From: DAHUYF01 sp035623985 | Lineage (GTDB): Bacteria; Pseudomonadota; Alphaproteobacteria; ATCC43930; CGMCC-115725 | Assembly: GCA_035623985.1 (NCBI GenBank) | Contig: DASPSJ010000020.1 | Location: forward strand, 25,184-89,183 | Direction: 5' to 3' | DNA: 64,000 nucleotides | Shown here: piece by piece, positions 32,627-41,150 of the stretch | Layout of the letters: every line of letters begins with the position of its first letter | How positions within the stretch are numbered: position 1 is the first letter of the stretch | Notes under the pieces: model-generated | What the model was told of the DNA's origin: nothing | The model's database searches: none | Seen by the model: the letters and a program-made list of their open reading frames with translations, nothing else | Program-made: the position numbers and the translations under genes

Positions 32627-33564
32627 GCGGCCGGCCCCTCCGTGAGGAGGCCGACGAACAGGTCCTCGACGGTGGGCTCGGCGCGCGCAATGCTCGCGAA
32701 GGAGATGCCGGCCGCCTCCAGCGCCCGGCGCAGCTCCGGCGCACGGCGCGCGTCGTCGTCGATCACGGCGCGCACGCCGTCGCCCACCAGCAGCACGCCC
32801 TTGACCCCTTCGAGGCCGGCGACCGCGTCGCGCACCGCGCGGGCTTCGGCGGAGGCGATGACGAGGAGCGCGCCGGGCATGAGCTGCTTCAGCCGCCGCG
32901 GCGTGTCGCAATATCTGAGGCGGCCGTGATGGAGGAGCGCGAGGCGCGTGCAGCGCTCGGCCTCGTCGAGATAGGCGGTGGAGATGACGATCGTCACGCC
33001 GCTCTCGCGCAGGGAATAAAGGATGCGCCAGAAGTCCCGCCGCGACACCGGATCGACGCCGGTGGTCGGCTCGTCGAGGAGAAGGATCTTCGGCGTATGG
33101 ACGAGCGCGCAGATCAGCCCGAGCTTCTGCTTCATCCCGCCGGAGAGCTGCCCGGCGAGCCGCCGCCGGAACGCGCCCATGTTCGACGCCGCGAGCAGCG
33201 GTCCCACGCGCTCGTCGCGCAGACCGCGCGGTATCTCGAAGAGATCGGCATAGAAGCGGATGTTCTCGTCGACGGTCAGGTCCTCATAGAGGCCGAAACG
33301 CTGCGGCATGTAGCTGAGATGGCGCTTGGCGCGCTCGGGATCGGCGATCACATCGATCTTGTCGACGGCGATATGGCCGCTGTCGGGCCGCATCACGCCC
33401 GCGAGCATGCGCATCACCGTGGTCTTTCCCGCGCCGTCGGGACCAACGAGGCCGAAAATCTCGCCTTGGGCGACGGCGAAGCTCACCTCCTCGACGGCCG
33501 CGACATCCTCGAAGCGCTTGGCGAGCGCCGCGACGTCGACTTGAACCTCGGCGGGCGCGTTCAC
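32623..33564 (-). CDS. ABC transporter ATPase, first of pair (YbhF-like half)
   Basis: The 313-aa protein has Walker A VGPDGAGKTTVMRM (with Asp in place of the usual Asn), signature QLSGGMKQKLGLICALVH, Walker B ILLLDEPTTGVDPVSRRDFW, and VISTAYLDEAERC at the switch region, where Ala replaces the usual His. The lost histidine would be expected to slow ATP hydrolysis at that site, so this half may be the degenerate partner of the next ATPase; the pair could form an asymmetric dimer like the two halves of YbhF. It overlaps the HlyD gene and the second ATPase by 4 nt each. Confidence 0.9.
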   Translation of the reverse strand: MNAPAEVQVDVAALAKRFEDVAAVEEVSFAVAQGEIFGLVGPDGAGKTTVMRMLAGVMRPDSGHIAVDKIDVIADPERAKRHLSYMPQRFGLYEDLTVDENIRFYADLFEIPRGLRDERVGPLLAASNMGAFRRRLAGQLSGGMKQKLGLICALVHTPKILLLDEPTTGVDPVSRRDFWRILYSLRESGVTIVISTAYLDEAERCTRLALLHHGRLRYCDTPRRLKQLMPGALLVIASAEARAVRDAVAGLEGVKGVLLVGDGVRAVIDDDARRAPELRRALEAAGISFASIARAEPTVEDLFVGLLTEGPAA

Positions 33565-34673
33565 GACGGCGGCAACTCGATCGCGGCGTCCGCCGGCATG
33601 CCGGGCACAAGCTCATGCGTGGGATTGTCGATGTCGATCTTGATGCGGTAGACCAGCGTCACGCGCTCGGCATGGGTCTCGACCGTCTTCGGGGTGAACT
33701 CGGCGCTCGACGAGATGAAGGATATCCGGCCCCGATACTTCTTGCCGGGGTAGGTGTCGGTGGTGATCGCCGCCTCCGCACCGTACCGCACGCGACTGAT
33801 GTCGGTCTCGTTGATGTAGGCCCTGAGCCAGACATGGTCGAGATCGGCCAGGGTTATGACCGGCGTTCCCGGCACTTCGATCTCGCCGAGTTCCGCCTGA
33901 CGGACCAGGATGACCCCGTCGAAGGGCGCGGCCAGGACGGTATAGCCGAGGACGATCCTGGCCAGCCTCACGGACTCTTCCGCATTGCGGATGCTCGCCT
34001 TGGCGAGATCGACGTTGCGCTCGGCCGCCAGCTCGAGCGCCTGATCGCGCTCGAGGGCGGCCTGCGATTGCTTGAGCGCCGTGGCCGAATGATCGCGCGT
34101 CTGGGTGGAGACGACGCGCCCCTGGCTCCACAGCGATTGATCGCGGTCATAGTCGAGCTTCCGCAAGACGAGATCGGCCTGGTCGCTGATCACCGTCTTC
34201 TGCGCCGCCGCGAGATTCTGCTCGGCGGTGGCGAGCTGGCGCCGCTGCACCTCCAGCGCCGTTTCCGCGATCGCAAGCTGCTGGCGGTAATCGGCGTCAT
34301 CGACGCGCGCGATCAACGTCCCGGTCTTGACCCATTGGCCTTCGTCGAACGGAAGATCGACGATGCGCGATTGCACCGTCTTGAAGCCGACCACGCTCTC
34401 ATGCGCCTCGATGTTGCCCGAGACGACAAGCGCGGTGGGCGGCGCCGAGAGCCCGAGCCAGCCTTTCCAGGCCTGAGGCCATTCCCACGCGGCCGCGCCG
34501 AGAGCCGCGGCGGCGACGATTGCGACGGCAACGGCCTCTCTTCGCGCCGCGCGCCGCGGGCGGGCGCGTCCCGGGCTTGTCGGCGCCGGCGGTCGGCGCC
34601 CGCTATCGGCCGAAGGCTGGGCGGGGGGCCGGGTCGAGCGCGCCTGATCTCCGGCGGGGGCTGGTCCTTCCAT
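33561..34673 (-). CDS. HlyD-family adaptor (YbhG-like), first gene of exporter operon
   Basis: The 370-aa protein opens with a Pro/Arg-rich cytoplasmic tail, one membrane helix (about 45-68), the lipoyl half NIEAHESVVGFKTVQSRIVD, a helical hairpin (about 120-220) and the second half YTVLAAPFDGVILVRQAELG. It resembles YbhG-type adaptors of ABC exporters. It overlaps the first ATPase by 4 nt. The only likely start is the ATG at 34673, because no in-frame start precedes it. An FNR/FixK-like box (34709-34722) ends 35 bases upstream, so oxygen control is possible, although at an unusually short distance for standard activation. Confidence 0.9.
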   Translation of the reverse strand: MEGPAPAGDQARSTRPPAQPSADSGRRPPAPTSPGRARPRRAARREAVAVAIVAAAALGAAAWEWPQAWKGWLGLSAPPTALVVSGNIEAHESVVGFKTVQSRIVDLPFDEGQWVKTGTLIARVDDADYRQQLAIAETALEVQRRQLATAEQNLAAAQKTVISDQADLVLRKLDYDRDQSLWSQGRVVSTQTRDHSATALKQSQAALERDQALELAAERNVDLAKASIRNAEESVRLARIVLGYTVLAAPFDGVILVRQAELGEIEVPGTPVITLADLDHVWLRAYINETDISRVRYGAEAAITTDTYPGKKYRGRISFISSSAEFTPKTVETHAERVTLVYRIKIDIDNPTHELVPGMPADAAIELPPS

Positions 34674-34708
34674 GCGCTCTTTCTTGGCCCAAGATGCCCC
34701 CTCCTTCC

Positions 34709-34722
34709 TTGATATGGGTCAA
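34709..34722. promoter_or_regulatory. FNR/FixK-like box before the exporter operon
   Basis: TTGATATGGGTCAA fits the TTGAT-N4-(A/G)TCAA pattern bound by FNR/FixK/Anr regulators and is the centre of the longer imperfect inverted repeat CCTTGATATGGGTCAAGG. Its centre lies about 43 bases before the HlyD ATG. With the usual 41.5-base offset, transcription would begin almost at the start codon, so it may work differently here. Confidence 0.45.
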
Positions 34723-34784
34723 GGAGGCCGCTCGCCTTCAACCGGGTCCCGCCGCTTCGCCTGCCGCGGCCGGTGCCGGTCCGC

Positions 34785-35144
34785 TCAGAACGGCATGCCG
34801 GCCTGCTGGGCGCCGGACGCGCCGGCATTCGCCAGCCCCGCCATGATTTGGCTCAGCCGATTGGTTTCCGCCAGATACTGTCCCGATGCCTTTTCGAGGA
34901 AGCGCTGCTGGCATTCGAACGCCTCGTTGGGCGTCCGGCAGCCGGCGAGCTTGACCCAAGCGGCGGCGTCCTCTTCCAGCCGGGCCTGCGTGAACTGTGC
35001 GATCTCTTGCGAGATTTCCATCATCCCCTGCATCCACCGTTCGAAGGCGGCCCGGTTGATCGCGAAAAAGGAATCGAGAGGCTGCTCCAGCGCGGCGGCA
35101 GCCGCCGCCGGCTGGCGCTGAAGCGCGGCTTTCGCTTTTGTCAT
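34785..35144 (-). CDS. Phasin-like protein
   Basis: From the ATG at 35144 the protein has 119 residues and is almost wholly helical: QPLDSFFAINRAAFERWMQG, MMEISQEIAQFTQARLEEDA, then CRTPNEAFECQQRFLEKASG and QYLAETNRLSQIMAGLA. This pattern (amphipathic helices with an NEAFECQQRFLEKA-type segment) matches the phasin_2 family, which coats polyhydroxyalkanoate granules. GGGAGAA stands before the ATG. An FNR/FixK-like box lies upstream (35199-35212). No polyester synthase gene is in the window. The frame is open to 35477, but that would run through both boxes and part of the next gene. Confidence 0.8.
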   Translation of the reverse strand: MTKAKAALQRQPAAAAAALEQPLDSFFAINRAAFERWMQGMMEISQEIAQFTQARLEEDAAAWVKLAGCRTPNEAFECQQRFLEKASGQYLAETNRLSQIMAGLANAGASGAQQAGMPF

Positions 35145-35198
35145 CGTGCTTCTCCCAATGAACCCTACACACTTAATCAGAGAACCGGCAATGCCGCA

Positions 35199-35212
35199 TT
35201 GATCTAGCTCAA
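35199..35212. promoter_or_regulatory. FNR/FixK-like box before phasin-like gene
   Basis: TTGATCTAGCTCAA fits the FNR/FixK pattern with one mismatch. The centre is about 62 bases before the phasin-like ATG on the minus strand; the usual 41.5-base offset would give a leader of about 20 bases, the normal geometry of an activated promoter. Confidence 0.55.
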
Positions 35213-35258
35213 TCGATCGCCGGCCGCCGCCGCGCGCCGTTGCCTCAGCGGCGAGCGC

Positions 35259-35272
35259 TTGATCAAGATCAA
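35259..35272. promoter_or_regulatory. FNR/FixK-like box before universal stress gene
   Basis: TTGATCAAGATCAA is a full match to TTGAT-N4-ATCAA. Its centre is about 70 bases before the ATG of the universal stress gene, so transcription activated at 41.5 bases would begin near 35307 with a leader of about 28 bases. It and the box at 35199 lie in the same divergent control region. Confidence 0.65.
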
Positions 35273-35334
35273 GGCCGCCAAGCGGCGCCTGCCGGACACT
35301 CGATCGCAAGCGAGGCGCTCCGGATAGCGCGGCA

Positions 35335-36207
35335 ATGAAGACGATCCTGGTCCTCAGCGGCGGCGGCGACACCGACAGGGTGGTGTTCGGCACGGCCCTG
35401 TCGCTCGCGCGGGCGTTCGGCGCGCATCTCGAATTCCTCCACATCCGCCCGGGCCCCGGCGATGCGGCGGCGTTCACGCCCCATGTCGGTTTCGCCAGGG
35501 GCGCCGCCTTGCGCGCGGCCTTGGACCACCTCGAGGCCGAGGCGAACCGGCGGTCGGCAGCCTCGGCGCGTCACTTTCAGGAGTTTTGCGCCCAGGAGGC
35601 GATCGAGATCGCGGATGCGCCGGCGCGCTCCCGCGGGCTCTCGGCCGCCTGGCAGGAGGCGCGAGGCGACGCCGTCGAATACCTGGTCCGTCGCGCCCGG
35701 CACAACGACCTCGCCGTCCTCGCCCGCCCGTCGCGCCCCAATGGAATGCCGCCCGATCTCAGCGAGCGCCTGCTGCTCGGTTGCGGGCGCCCGGTGCTCG
35801 TGGCGCCGGCGCGCCTGCGCCCGAGCATCGCCGGCACGGCGCTCGTCTGCTGGAACGAGACCGCGGCGGCGGCACGCGCCCTTGGCGCCGCCCTGCCGCT
35901 CCTGTCGAAGAGCGAGCGGGTCGTGATCGCCGGCGTCGAGGAGGCCGCCCGGCCGGCGGCGTCGGCCGACGGACTGCGCGATCTGGCGCGGCAGTTGTCA
36001 TGGCACGGCATCCGCGCCGACATCCGCTGGCTTTCCGCCGCCGCCTGCTCCGCCGCCGAGCAACTGGAGCTGGCGGCCGCGGATTACGACGCGGATCTTC
36101 TGGTCATGGGCGGCTACGGCCGCAGCCCCGCGCGCGAGACGATCTTCGGCGGTTGCACGCGGCACTTCCTCGCGCGCGCCGAGCGGCCGGTGCTCATGAT
36201 GCACTGA
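35335..36207 (+). CDS. Universal stress protein, tandem domains
   Basis: The 290-aa protein has two UspA-type halves. The first begins MKTILVLSGGGDTDRVVFGT; the second begins after GTALVCWNETAAAARALGAA and ends LLVMGGYGRSPARETIFGGC with the GxxG-x9-G(T) nucleotide-binding pattern. The first half lacks a full loop of that kind, so ATP would bind to the second. Tandem Usp genes under FNR/FixK control are common in hypoxia regulons of alphaproteobacteria, and a full-match box stands upstream. It should help survival at low oxygen or in stasis. Confidence 0.92.
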   Translation: MKTILVLSGGGDTDRVVFGTALSLARAFGAHLEFLHIRPGPGDAAAFTPHVGFARGAALRAALDHLEAEANRRSAASARHFQEFCAQEAIEIADAPARSRGLSAAWQEARGDAVEYLVRRARHNDLAVLARPSRPNGMPPDLSERLLLGCGRPVLVAPARLRPSIAGTALVCWNETAAAARALGAALPLLSKSERVVIAGVEEAARPAASADGLRDLARQLSWHGIRADIRWLSAAACSAAEQLELAAADYDADLLVMGGYGRSPARETIFGGCTRHFLARAERPVLMMH

Positions 36208-36274
36208 CGGCCGCGCGGGAAAAACCCGACGGCGTCATAGGACATTGTCCGAGGACGCTCCCCGACCATCCGGG

Positions 36275-37330
36275 CTAGCGCAGCGAGCGGTTGAAGCGGT
36301 CGAGCGCCTCGGAGCCGGGCACCAGCTCCTTCTCGCCGAGCTCGTTGAACGGCGTCTCGACGGTGTTGAGATAGTCGTGCAGATCCTGCGAGTCCGGGTC
36401 GAGATAGAGCAGCCCCGTGACCACCTCGCCCGCGGCGCCGCGCTCTTGCAGATAGTTCATCGCGGCGATGCGGTTGTGCACGTCGTAGTCCACCGCCACC
36501 TTCCTCAGGCGCAGCACCGTGCCGTCATGCTGCGTCACCACCTCGACCGTGCCGGGCTCGTAATCGACGCGGATCGGCTCGCGCGCGGTGATGAAGTCGA
36601 GGCGGTTGACCGCCTCGTTGTGCTCGCGCACGAAATCGAAGCTCTTGGTCGAGCCGAGATGATTGTTGAAGGCGACGCAGGGGCTGATGACGTCGAGGAA
36701 GGCGGCGCCGTTATGGGCGATCGCCGCCTTGAGCAGTGGCACGAGCTGGTCCTTGTCGCCGGAGAAGCTGCGCGCGACGAAGCTCGCGCCCAGTTGCAGC
36801 GCCATGCCGACCATGTCGATCGAGCTGTCGGTGTTCGTGACGCCGCGCTTGTTCTTCGAGCCCTTGTCGGCGGTGGCGGAGAACTGGCCCTTGGTCAGGC
36901 CGTAGACGCCGTTGTTCTCGACGATATAGACCATATTGACGCCGCGGCGGATCGAATGGGCGAACTGGCCGAGCCCGATCGAGGCGCTGTCGCCGTCGCC
37001 GGAGACGCCGAGATAGATCAGCTCGCGGTTGGCGAGGTTGGCGCCGGTCAGCACCGAGGGCATGCGGCCGTGCACGCTGTTGAAGCCGTTCGAGGCGCCG
37101 AGGAAATAGGTGGGCGTCTTCGAGGAGCAGCCGATGCCGGAGAGCTTGGCGATGCGGTGCGGCGGCAGGTCGAGCTCGAAGCAGGCCTGGACGATGGCGG
37201 CGCTGATGCTGTCGTGGCCGCAGCCGGCGCAGAGCGTCGAGACCGCGCCTTCGTAGTCGCGATGGGTGAAGCCCAGCCTGTTGGCCGGCAGCTTCGGATG
37301 GTGCAGCTTGGGCTTGGCGATGTAGGTCAT
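36275..37330 (-). CDS. 2-oxoacid:ferredoxin oxidoreductase, beta subunit
   Basis: The 351-aa subunit binds thiamine diphosphate: STLCAGCGHDSISAAIVQAC near the N-terminus and the GDGDSASIGLGQFAHSIRRG (about 100-120) followed by VYIVENNGVYGLTKGQFSAT are canonical for the KorB/PorB family. Unlike many, it has no 4Fe-4S cluster of its own. The ATG overlaps the alpha-subunit stop by 4 nt. With the alpha subunit it would split or make 2-oxoacyl-CoA and CO2 with ferredoxin; which oxoacid (2-oxoglutarate is the commonest for this layout) cannot be decided from the sequence. Confidence 0.9.
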   Translation of the reverse strand: MTYIAKPKLHHPKLPANRLGFTHRDYEGAVSTLCAGCGHDSISAAIVQACFELDLPPHRIAKLSGIGCSSKTPTYFLGASNGFNSVHGRMPSVLTGANLANRELIYLGVSGDGDSASIGLGQFAHSIRRGVNMVYIVENNGVYGLTKGQFSATADKGSKNKRGVTNTDSSIDMVGMALQLGASFVARSFSGDKDQLVPLLKAAIAHNGAAFLDVISPCVAFNNHLGSTKSFDFVREHNEAVNRLDFITAREPIRVDYEPGTVEVVTQHDGTVLRLRKVAVDYDVHNRIAAMNYLQERGAAGEVVTGLLYLDPDSQDLHDYLNTVETPFNELGEKELVPGSEALDRFNRSLR

Positions 37331-39165
37331 ACCGTCTTCCTCAGCGGCCTGACGTTGAGCGCGCCGAGCCGCTCGGCAATGGCGCGGCTGATGAAGCGCT
37401 CGGTAATGGGCGTGCCGTCGTAATGCAGCACGGGGATGAGCTTCGCCGGGCTCAGGCCCGCCTCGCTCAGCAGCAGCGTGCGGAGCTGCGCGTCCCGGTT
37501 CTGCTCGACGACGAAGACCTGGTCGTGCGCGGCGACGAAGTCGAGCACCTCCTGGCCGAAGGGGAAGCCGCGCACGCGAAGGCCGTCGAGATGGATGCCT
37601 TGCGCCTCGAGCGCGCCCAAGGCCTCGTGCATCGCCGGCGTGGTCGAGCCGAAATAGAGCGCGCCGTGGCGCGTCGGCTGCTTCGCCGGCCTCGGCACGG
37701 GCTTCGGCACCAGCGTCTTTGCCGTCTCGAACTTCTTGAGCAGGCGCTGCATGTTCTCGACGTAGTCCACCCCTTCCTCGCTGTAGCGCGCCTGGCGGTT
37801 CTTGGTGGTGCCGCGGGTGAAGAAGGCGCCGCGCGAGGGATGCGTCCCGGGATAGGTCCGATAGGGGATGCCGTCGCCGTCGACGTCGAGATAGCGGCCG
37901 AACTCCTTTCCCGCCTCGAGCTCGGCGGCGGTCATGACCTTGCCGCGGTCCATGCGCCGCGCGTCGTCCCAGCGCAGCGGCTCGCACAGCCACTCGTTCA
38001 TGCCGATGTCGAGATCGAGCATGACGAAGATCGGCGTCTGCAAACGGTCGGCGAGGTCGAAGGCCTGGGCCCCCATCTCGAAGCACTCGCGGGGATCCTC
38101 GGGGAAGAGCAGCACGTGCTTGGTGTCGCCGTGGGAGGCGTAGGCGCAGGACAGGATGTCCGCCTGCTGCGTGCGCGTCGGCATGCCGGTCGAGGGGCCG
38201 CCGCGCTGCACGTCGAAGATCACCGTCGGGATCTCGGCGAAATAGGCGAGCCCCAGGAATTCCTGCATCAGCGAGATGCCCGGGCCGGAGGTGGCGGTGA
38301 ACGCGCGCGCCCCGTTCCAGGCGGCGCCGATCACCATGCCGATCGAGGCAAGCTCGTCCTCGGCCTGGATGATGGCGAAGCGGTTCTTGCCGCTGGCGGA
38401 ATCGACGCGGTAGCGCCGGCAATGCCGGGCGAAGGCCTCGGCCAGCGAGGAGGACGGCGTGATCGGATACCAGGCGCAGACCGTGGCGCCGCCATAGAGC
38501 GCGCCCAGCGCCGCCGCGCTGTTGCCTTCGAGATAGACGCGCTCGCCCACCGCGTCGGAGCGGCGCATGCGCAGCCCGATCGGGCATGTCAAATGCCGGA
38601 GCGCGTAGTCGCGGCCCATATGGAGGGCGTGCAAATTGGGCTGGATCAGCTTGTCCTTGCCCTTGAACTGCTCGCCGATCAGCGTCTCGACGGCGGTGAA
38701 GTCCATGTCGAGCAGCGCCGTGAGCGCGCCGACATAGATGATGTTCTTGAAGAGCTGGCGCTGGCGCGCGTCGGTGTATTCCTTGTTGCAGATCTCGGTG
38801 AGCGGCATGCCGATGATCTCTATGTCCTCGCGGAACTTGGCGAGCGGCATCGGCTTGGTCGAATCGTAGAAGAGATAGCCGCCGGGCTCCAGGCTCTTCA
38901 CGTCCTGGTCCCAGGTCTGCGGGTTCATCGCCACCATGAGGTCGACGCCGCCGCGGCGGCCGAGATGGCCGGCCTCCGAGACGCGCACCTCGAACCAGGT
39001 CGGCAGCCCCTGGATGTTGGAGGGGAAGATGTTGCGCGAGGCCGCCGGCACGCCCATGCGCAGGATCGCCCTGGCGAAAAGCTGGTTGGCGCTCGCCGAG
39101 CCGGAGCCGTTGACGTTGGCGAATTTGACGACGAAATCGTTGATCGCTTCTATCGGCTTCGACAT
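37327..39165 (-). CDS. 2-oxoacid:ferredoxin oxidoreductase, fused gamma-alpha subunit
   Basis: The 612-aa chain begins INDFVVKFANVNGSGSASAN, the gamma-type domain (about 1-200, with WFEVRVSEAGHLGRRGGVDL), and continues with the alpha domain (GNSAAALGALYGGATVCAWY, ITPSSSLAEAFARHCRRYRV, GISLMQEFLGLAYFAEIPTV, DVQRGGPSTGMPTRTQQADI). This is the fused KorA architecture. It overlaps the flavoprotein gene upstream by 16 bases and the beta subunit by 4. Redox electrons would pass to ferredoxin and perhaps to the flavoprotein. Confidence 0.92.
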   Translation of the reverse strand: MSKPIEAINDFVVKFANVNGSGSASANQLFARAILRMGVPAASRNIFPSNIQGLPTWFEVRVSEAGHLGRRGGVDLMVAMNPQTWDQDVKSLEPGGYLFYDSTKPMPLAKFREDIEIIGMPLTEICNKEYTDARQRQLFKNIIYVGALTALLDMDFTAVETLIGEQFKGKDKLIQPNLHALHMGRDYALRHLTCPIGLRMRRSDAVGERVYLEGNSAAALGALYGGATVCAWYPITPSSSLAEAFARHCRRYRVDSASGKNRFAIIQAEDELASIGMVIGAAWNGARAFTATSGPGISLMQEFLGLAYFAEIPTVIFDVQRGGPSTGMPTRTQQADILSCAYASHGDTKHVLLFPEDPRECFEMGAQAFDLADRLQTPIFVMLDLDIGMNEWLCEPLRWDDARRMDRGKVMTAAELEAGKEFGRYLDVDGDGIPYRTYPGTHPSRGAFFTRGTTKNRQARYSEEGVDYVENMQRLLKKFETAKTLVPKPVPRPAKQPTRHGALYFGSTTPAMHEALGALEAQGIHLDGLRVRGFPFGQEVLDFVAAHDQVFVVEQNRDAQLRTLLLSEAGLSPAKLIPVLHYDGTPITERFISRAIAERLGALNVRPLRKTV

Positions 39166-40937
39166 GCCGGACCCGCCTGTGTCATCTCGAGAAGAAACTT
39201 CTGCATGTCCCACGCGCCGGTGGGACACCGCTCGGCGCACAATCCGCAATGCAGGCACACGTCCTCGTCCTTGATCATGACGCGGCCCGTCTTCAGCGCT
39301 CCGGAGACGTAGAGATCCTGCGACGGATTGCTGGCCGGCGCCTTGAGCCGCTGGCGCAGCTCCTTTTCCTCGCCGTTCCTGGCAAAAGTGATGCAATCCA
39401 TCGGGCAGATGTCGACGCAGGCGTCGCACTCGATGCAGAGCGACGCCGCGAACACGGTCTGCACGTCGCAATTGAGGCAGCGTTCGGCCTCGAGGTAGCC
39501 GAGCTTCCGGTCGAAGCCGAGCTCCACTTCGATCCTGATGTTCTTGAGCGCCGCCGTCTGGTCGGCGTGCGGCACCTTGTAGCGCTTGTCGAGCGAGACG
39601 TCGTTGTCGTAGCTCCACTCGTGGATGCCCATCTTCTGGCTGACCAGGTTGACCAGCGGCGGCGGCCGGTCCTTGACGTTCTCGCCGTTGAGCAGCTTGT
39701 CGATCGACACCGCCGCCTCGTGGCCGTGCGCCACCGCCCAGATGATGTTCTTGGGGCCGAAGGCCGCATCGCCGCCGAAAAAGACCTGCGGCAGGGTCGA
39801 TTGCATGGTCCTGGGATCGACCTTGGGCATGTCCCATTTGTCGAAATCTAGGCCGATGCCGCGCTCGATCCAGGGAAAGGCGTTCTCCTGGCCGACCGCC
39901 ACCAGCACGTCGTCGCATTCCATCACCACGTCGCTCTCGCCGGTGGGCAGCAGGCTGCGCCGGCCCTTGTCGTCATAGGAAGCGGCGACCTTCTCGAAGC
40001 GCATGCCGGCGAGCCTGCCCTGGCGCAGCAGGAATTCCTTCGGCACGAGATAGTTGAGGATCGGGATGCCCTCGTGCATCGCGTCCTCCTTCTCCCAGGG
40101 CGAGGCCTTCATCTCCTCGAAGCCGCTGCGCACCACGACGGTGACCTGCTCGCCGCCGAGCCGCTTGGAGGAGCGGCAGCAATCCATCGCCGTGTTGCCG
40201 CCGCCGAGCACGATGACGCGCCTGCCGATCCGGTCGATGTGGCCGAAGGAGACGCTGGACAGCCAGTCGATGCCGATATGGATGTTGGCGGCGGCCTCCT
40301 TGCGGCCGGGAATGTCGAGGTCGCGCCCGCGCGGCGCGCCGGTGCCGACGAAGATCGCGTCATAGCTTTCGGCGAGCAGCGCCTTCAGGCTGTCGACGCG
40401 CTGGCCGAGCCGAAGCTCGACGCCCATGTCGATGATGTAGCCGACCTCCTCGTCGATGATCGATTCCGGCAGGCGGAATTTCGGAATCTGGCTGCGGATC
40501 ATGCCGCCGGCCTGCTTGTCGCCGTCATAGAGCACGCAGTGATAGCCGAGCGGCATCAGATCGCGCGCGACGGTGAGCGATGCCGGCCCCGCGCCGATCA
40601 GCGCGACGCGCTTGCCGTTCTTGCGCGCCGGGATCGCCGGCAGCAATCCCTTGATGTCGTCCTTGTTGTCGGCGGCGACGCGCTTCAGGCGGCAGATCGC
40701 CACCGGGTCCTTCTCGACGCGGCCGCGCCGACAGGCGGGCTCGCAGGGGCGGTCGCAGGTGCGGCCGAGAATTCCGGGAAAGACGTTGGACGCCCAGTTG
40801 ACCATATAGGCGTCGGTATAGCGGCCCGCGGCGATCAGCCGGATATATTCGGGAACCGGCGTGTGGGACGGGCAGGCCCACTGGCAATCCACGACCTTGT
40901 GGAAGTAGTCGGGTATGCGTATGTCCGTGGGATTCAC
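39150..40937 (-). CDS. GltD/NfnB-like FAD-NAD(P)H oxidoreductase with C-terminal two-cluster ferredoxin domain
   Basis: The 595-aa protein starts with a helical Fer4_20-type cluster domain (DCQWACPSHTPVPEYIRLIA; CDRPCEPACRRGRVEKDP), then two nucleotide-binding Rossmann motifs, VALIGAGPASLTVARDL for FAD and VIVLGGGNTAMDCCRSSKRL for NAD(P)H, and ends with two 4Fe-4S motifs (CIECDACVDICPMDC and CLHCGLCAERCPTGAW). The GltD-like core with an extra ferredoxin domain suits electron transfer between NAD(P)H and ferredoxin. As it overlaps the oxidoreductase subunits, it probably makes that enzyme NAD(P)-linked. Confidence 0.92.
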   Translation of the reverse strand: MNPTDIRIPDYFHKVVDCQWACPSHTPVPEYIRLIAAGRYTDAYMVNWASNVFPGILGRTCDRPCEPACRRGRVEKDPVAICRLKRVAADNKDDIKGLLPAIPARKNGKRVALIGAGPASLTVARDLMPLGYHCVLYDGDKQAGGMIRSQIPKFRLPESIIDEEVGYIIDMGVELRLGQRVDSLKALLAESYDAIFVGTGAPRGRDLDIPGRKEAAANIHIGIDWLSSVSFGHIDRIGRRVIVLGGGNTAMDCCRSSKRLGGEQVTVVVRSGFEEMKASPWEKEDAMHEGIPILNYLVPKEFLLRQGRLAGMRFEKVAASYDDKGRRSLLPTGESDVVMECDDVLVAVGQENAFPWIERGIGLDFDKWDMPKVDPRTMQSTLPQVFFGGDAAFGPKNIIWAVAHGHEAAVSIDKLLNGENVKDRPPPLVNLVSQKMGIHEWSYDNDVSLDKRYKVPHADQTAALKNIRIEVELGFDRKLGYLEAERCLNCDVQTVFAASLCIECDACVDICPMDCITFARNGEEKELRQRLKAPASNPSQDLYVSGALKTGRVMIKDEDVCLHCGLCAERCPTGAWDMQKFLLEMTQAGPACRSR

Positions 40938-40976
40938 AGCGCGTCTCCTCCGGGATCCAGCTTTGCGCGGGGCCCC

Positions 40977-41150
40977 TTACCGCTCGGCCACCAGCTCGGC
41001 CTCGCTGTCGAGCGCATCGGCAATGCTGACCAGCTCCCGCGTGACCTCGGGGATCGCCGTCAGCTCCGACAATTCGCGGCATCGCTGCGCCAACGAACGG
41101 ATCCGCTCGGCCCTCGCCCGCTCTGCCGTCTCGGATGCTTTGGCAGCCAT
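40977..41150 (-). CDS. Small uncharacterised helical protein
   Basis: The ATG at 41150 follows GGGAGG by 6 bases and gives 57 residues: MAAKASETAERARAERIRSL, then AQRCRELSELTAIPEVTREL and VSIADALDSEAELVAER. It is wholly helical and charged, with no membrane segment. It ends 39 bases before the flavoprotein of the 2-oxoacid oxidoreductase operon on the same strand, so it may be its first gene. I do not recognise a family. The frame is open to 41303, but that part has no good start signal. Confidence 0.55.
   Translation of the reverse strand: MAAKASETAERARAERIRSLAQRCRELSELTAIPEVTRELVSIADALDSEAELVAER

Noticed and set aside
32627..32911. N-terminal extension of the second exporter ATPase
   Set aside because: The frame is open but is the overlapping shadow of the first ATPase; the ATG at 32626 gives a normal ABC ATPase with a 4-nt overlap.
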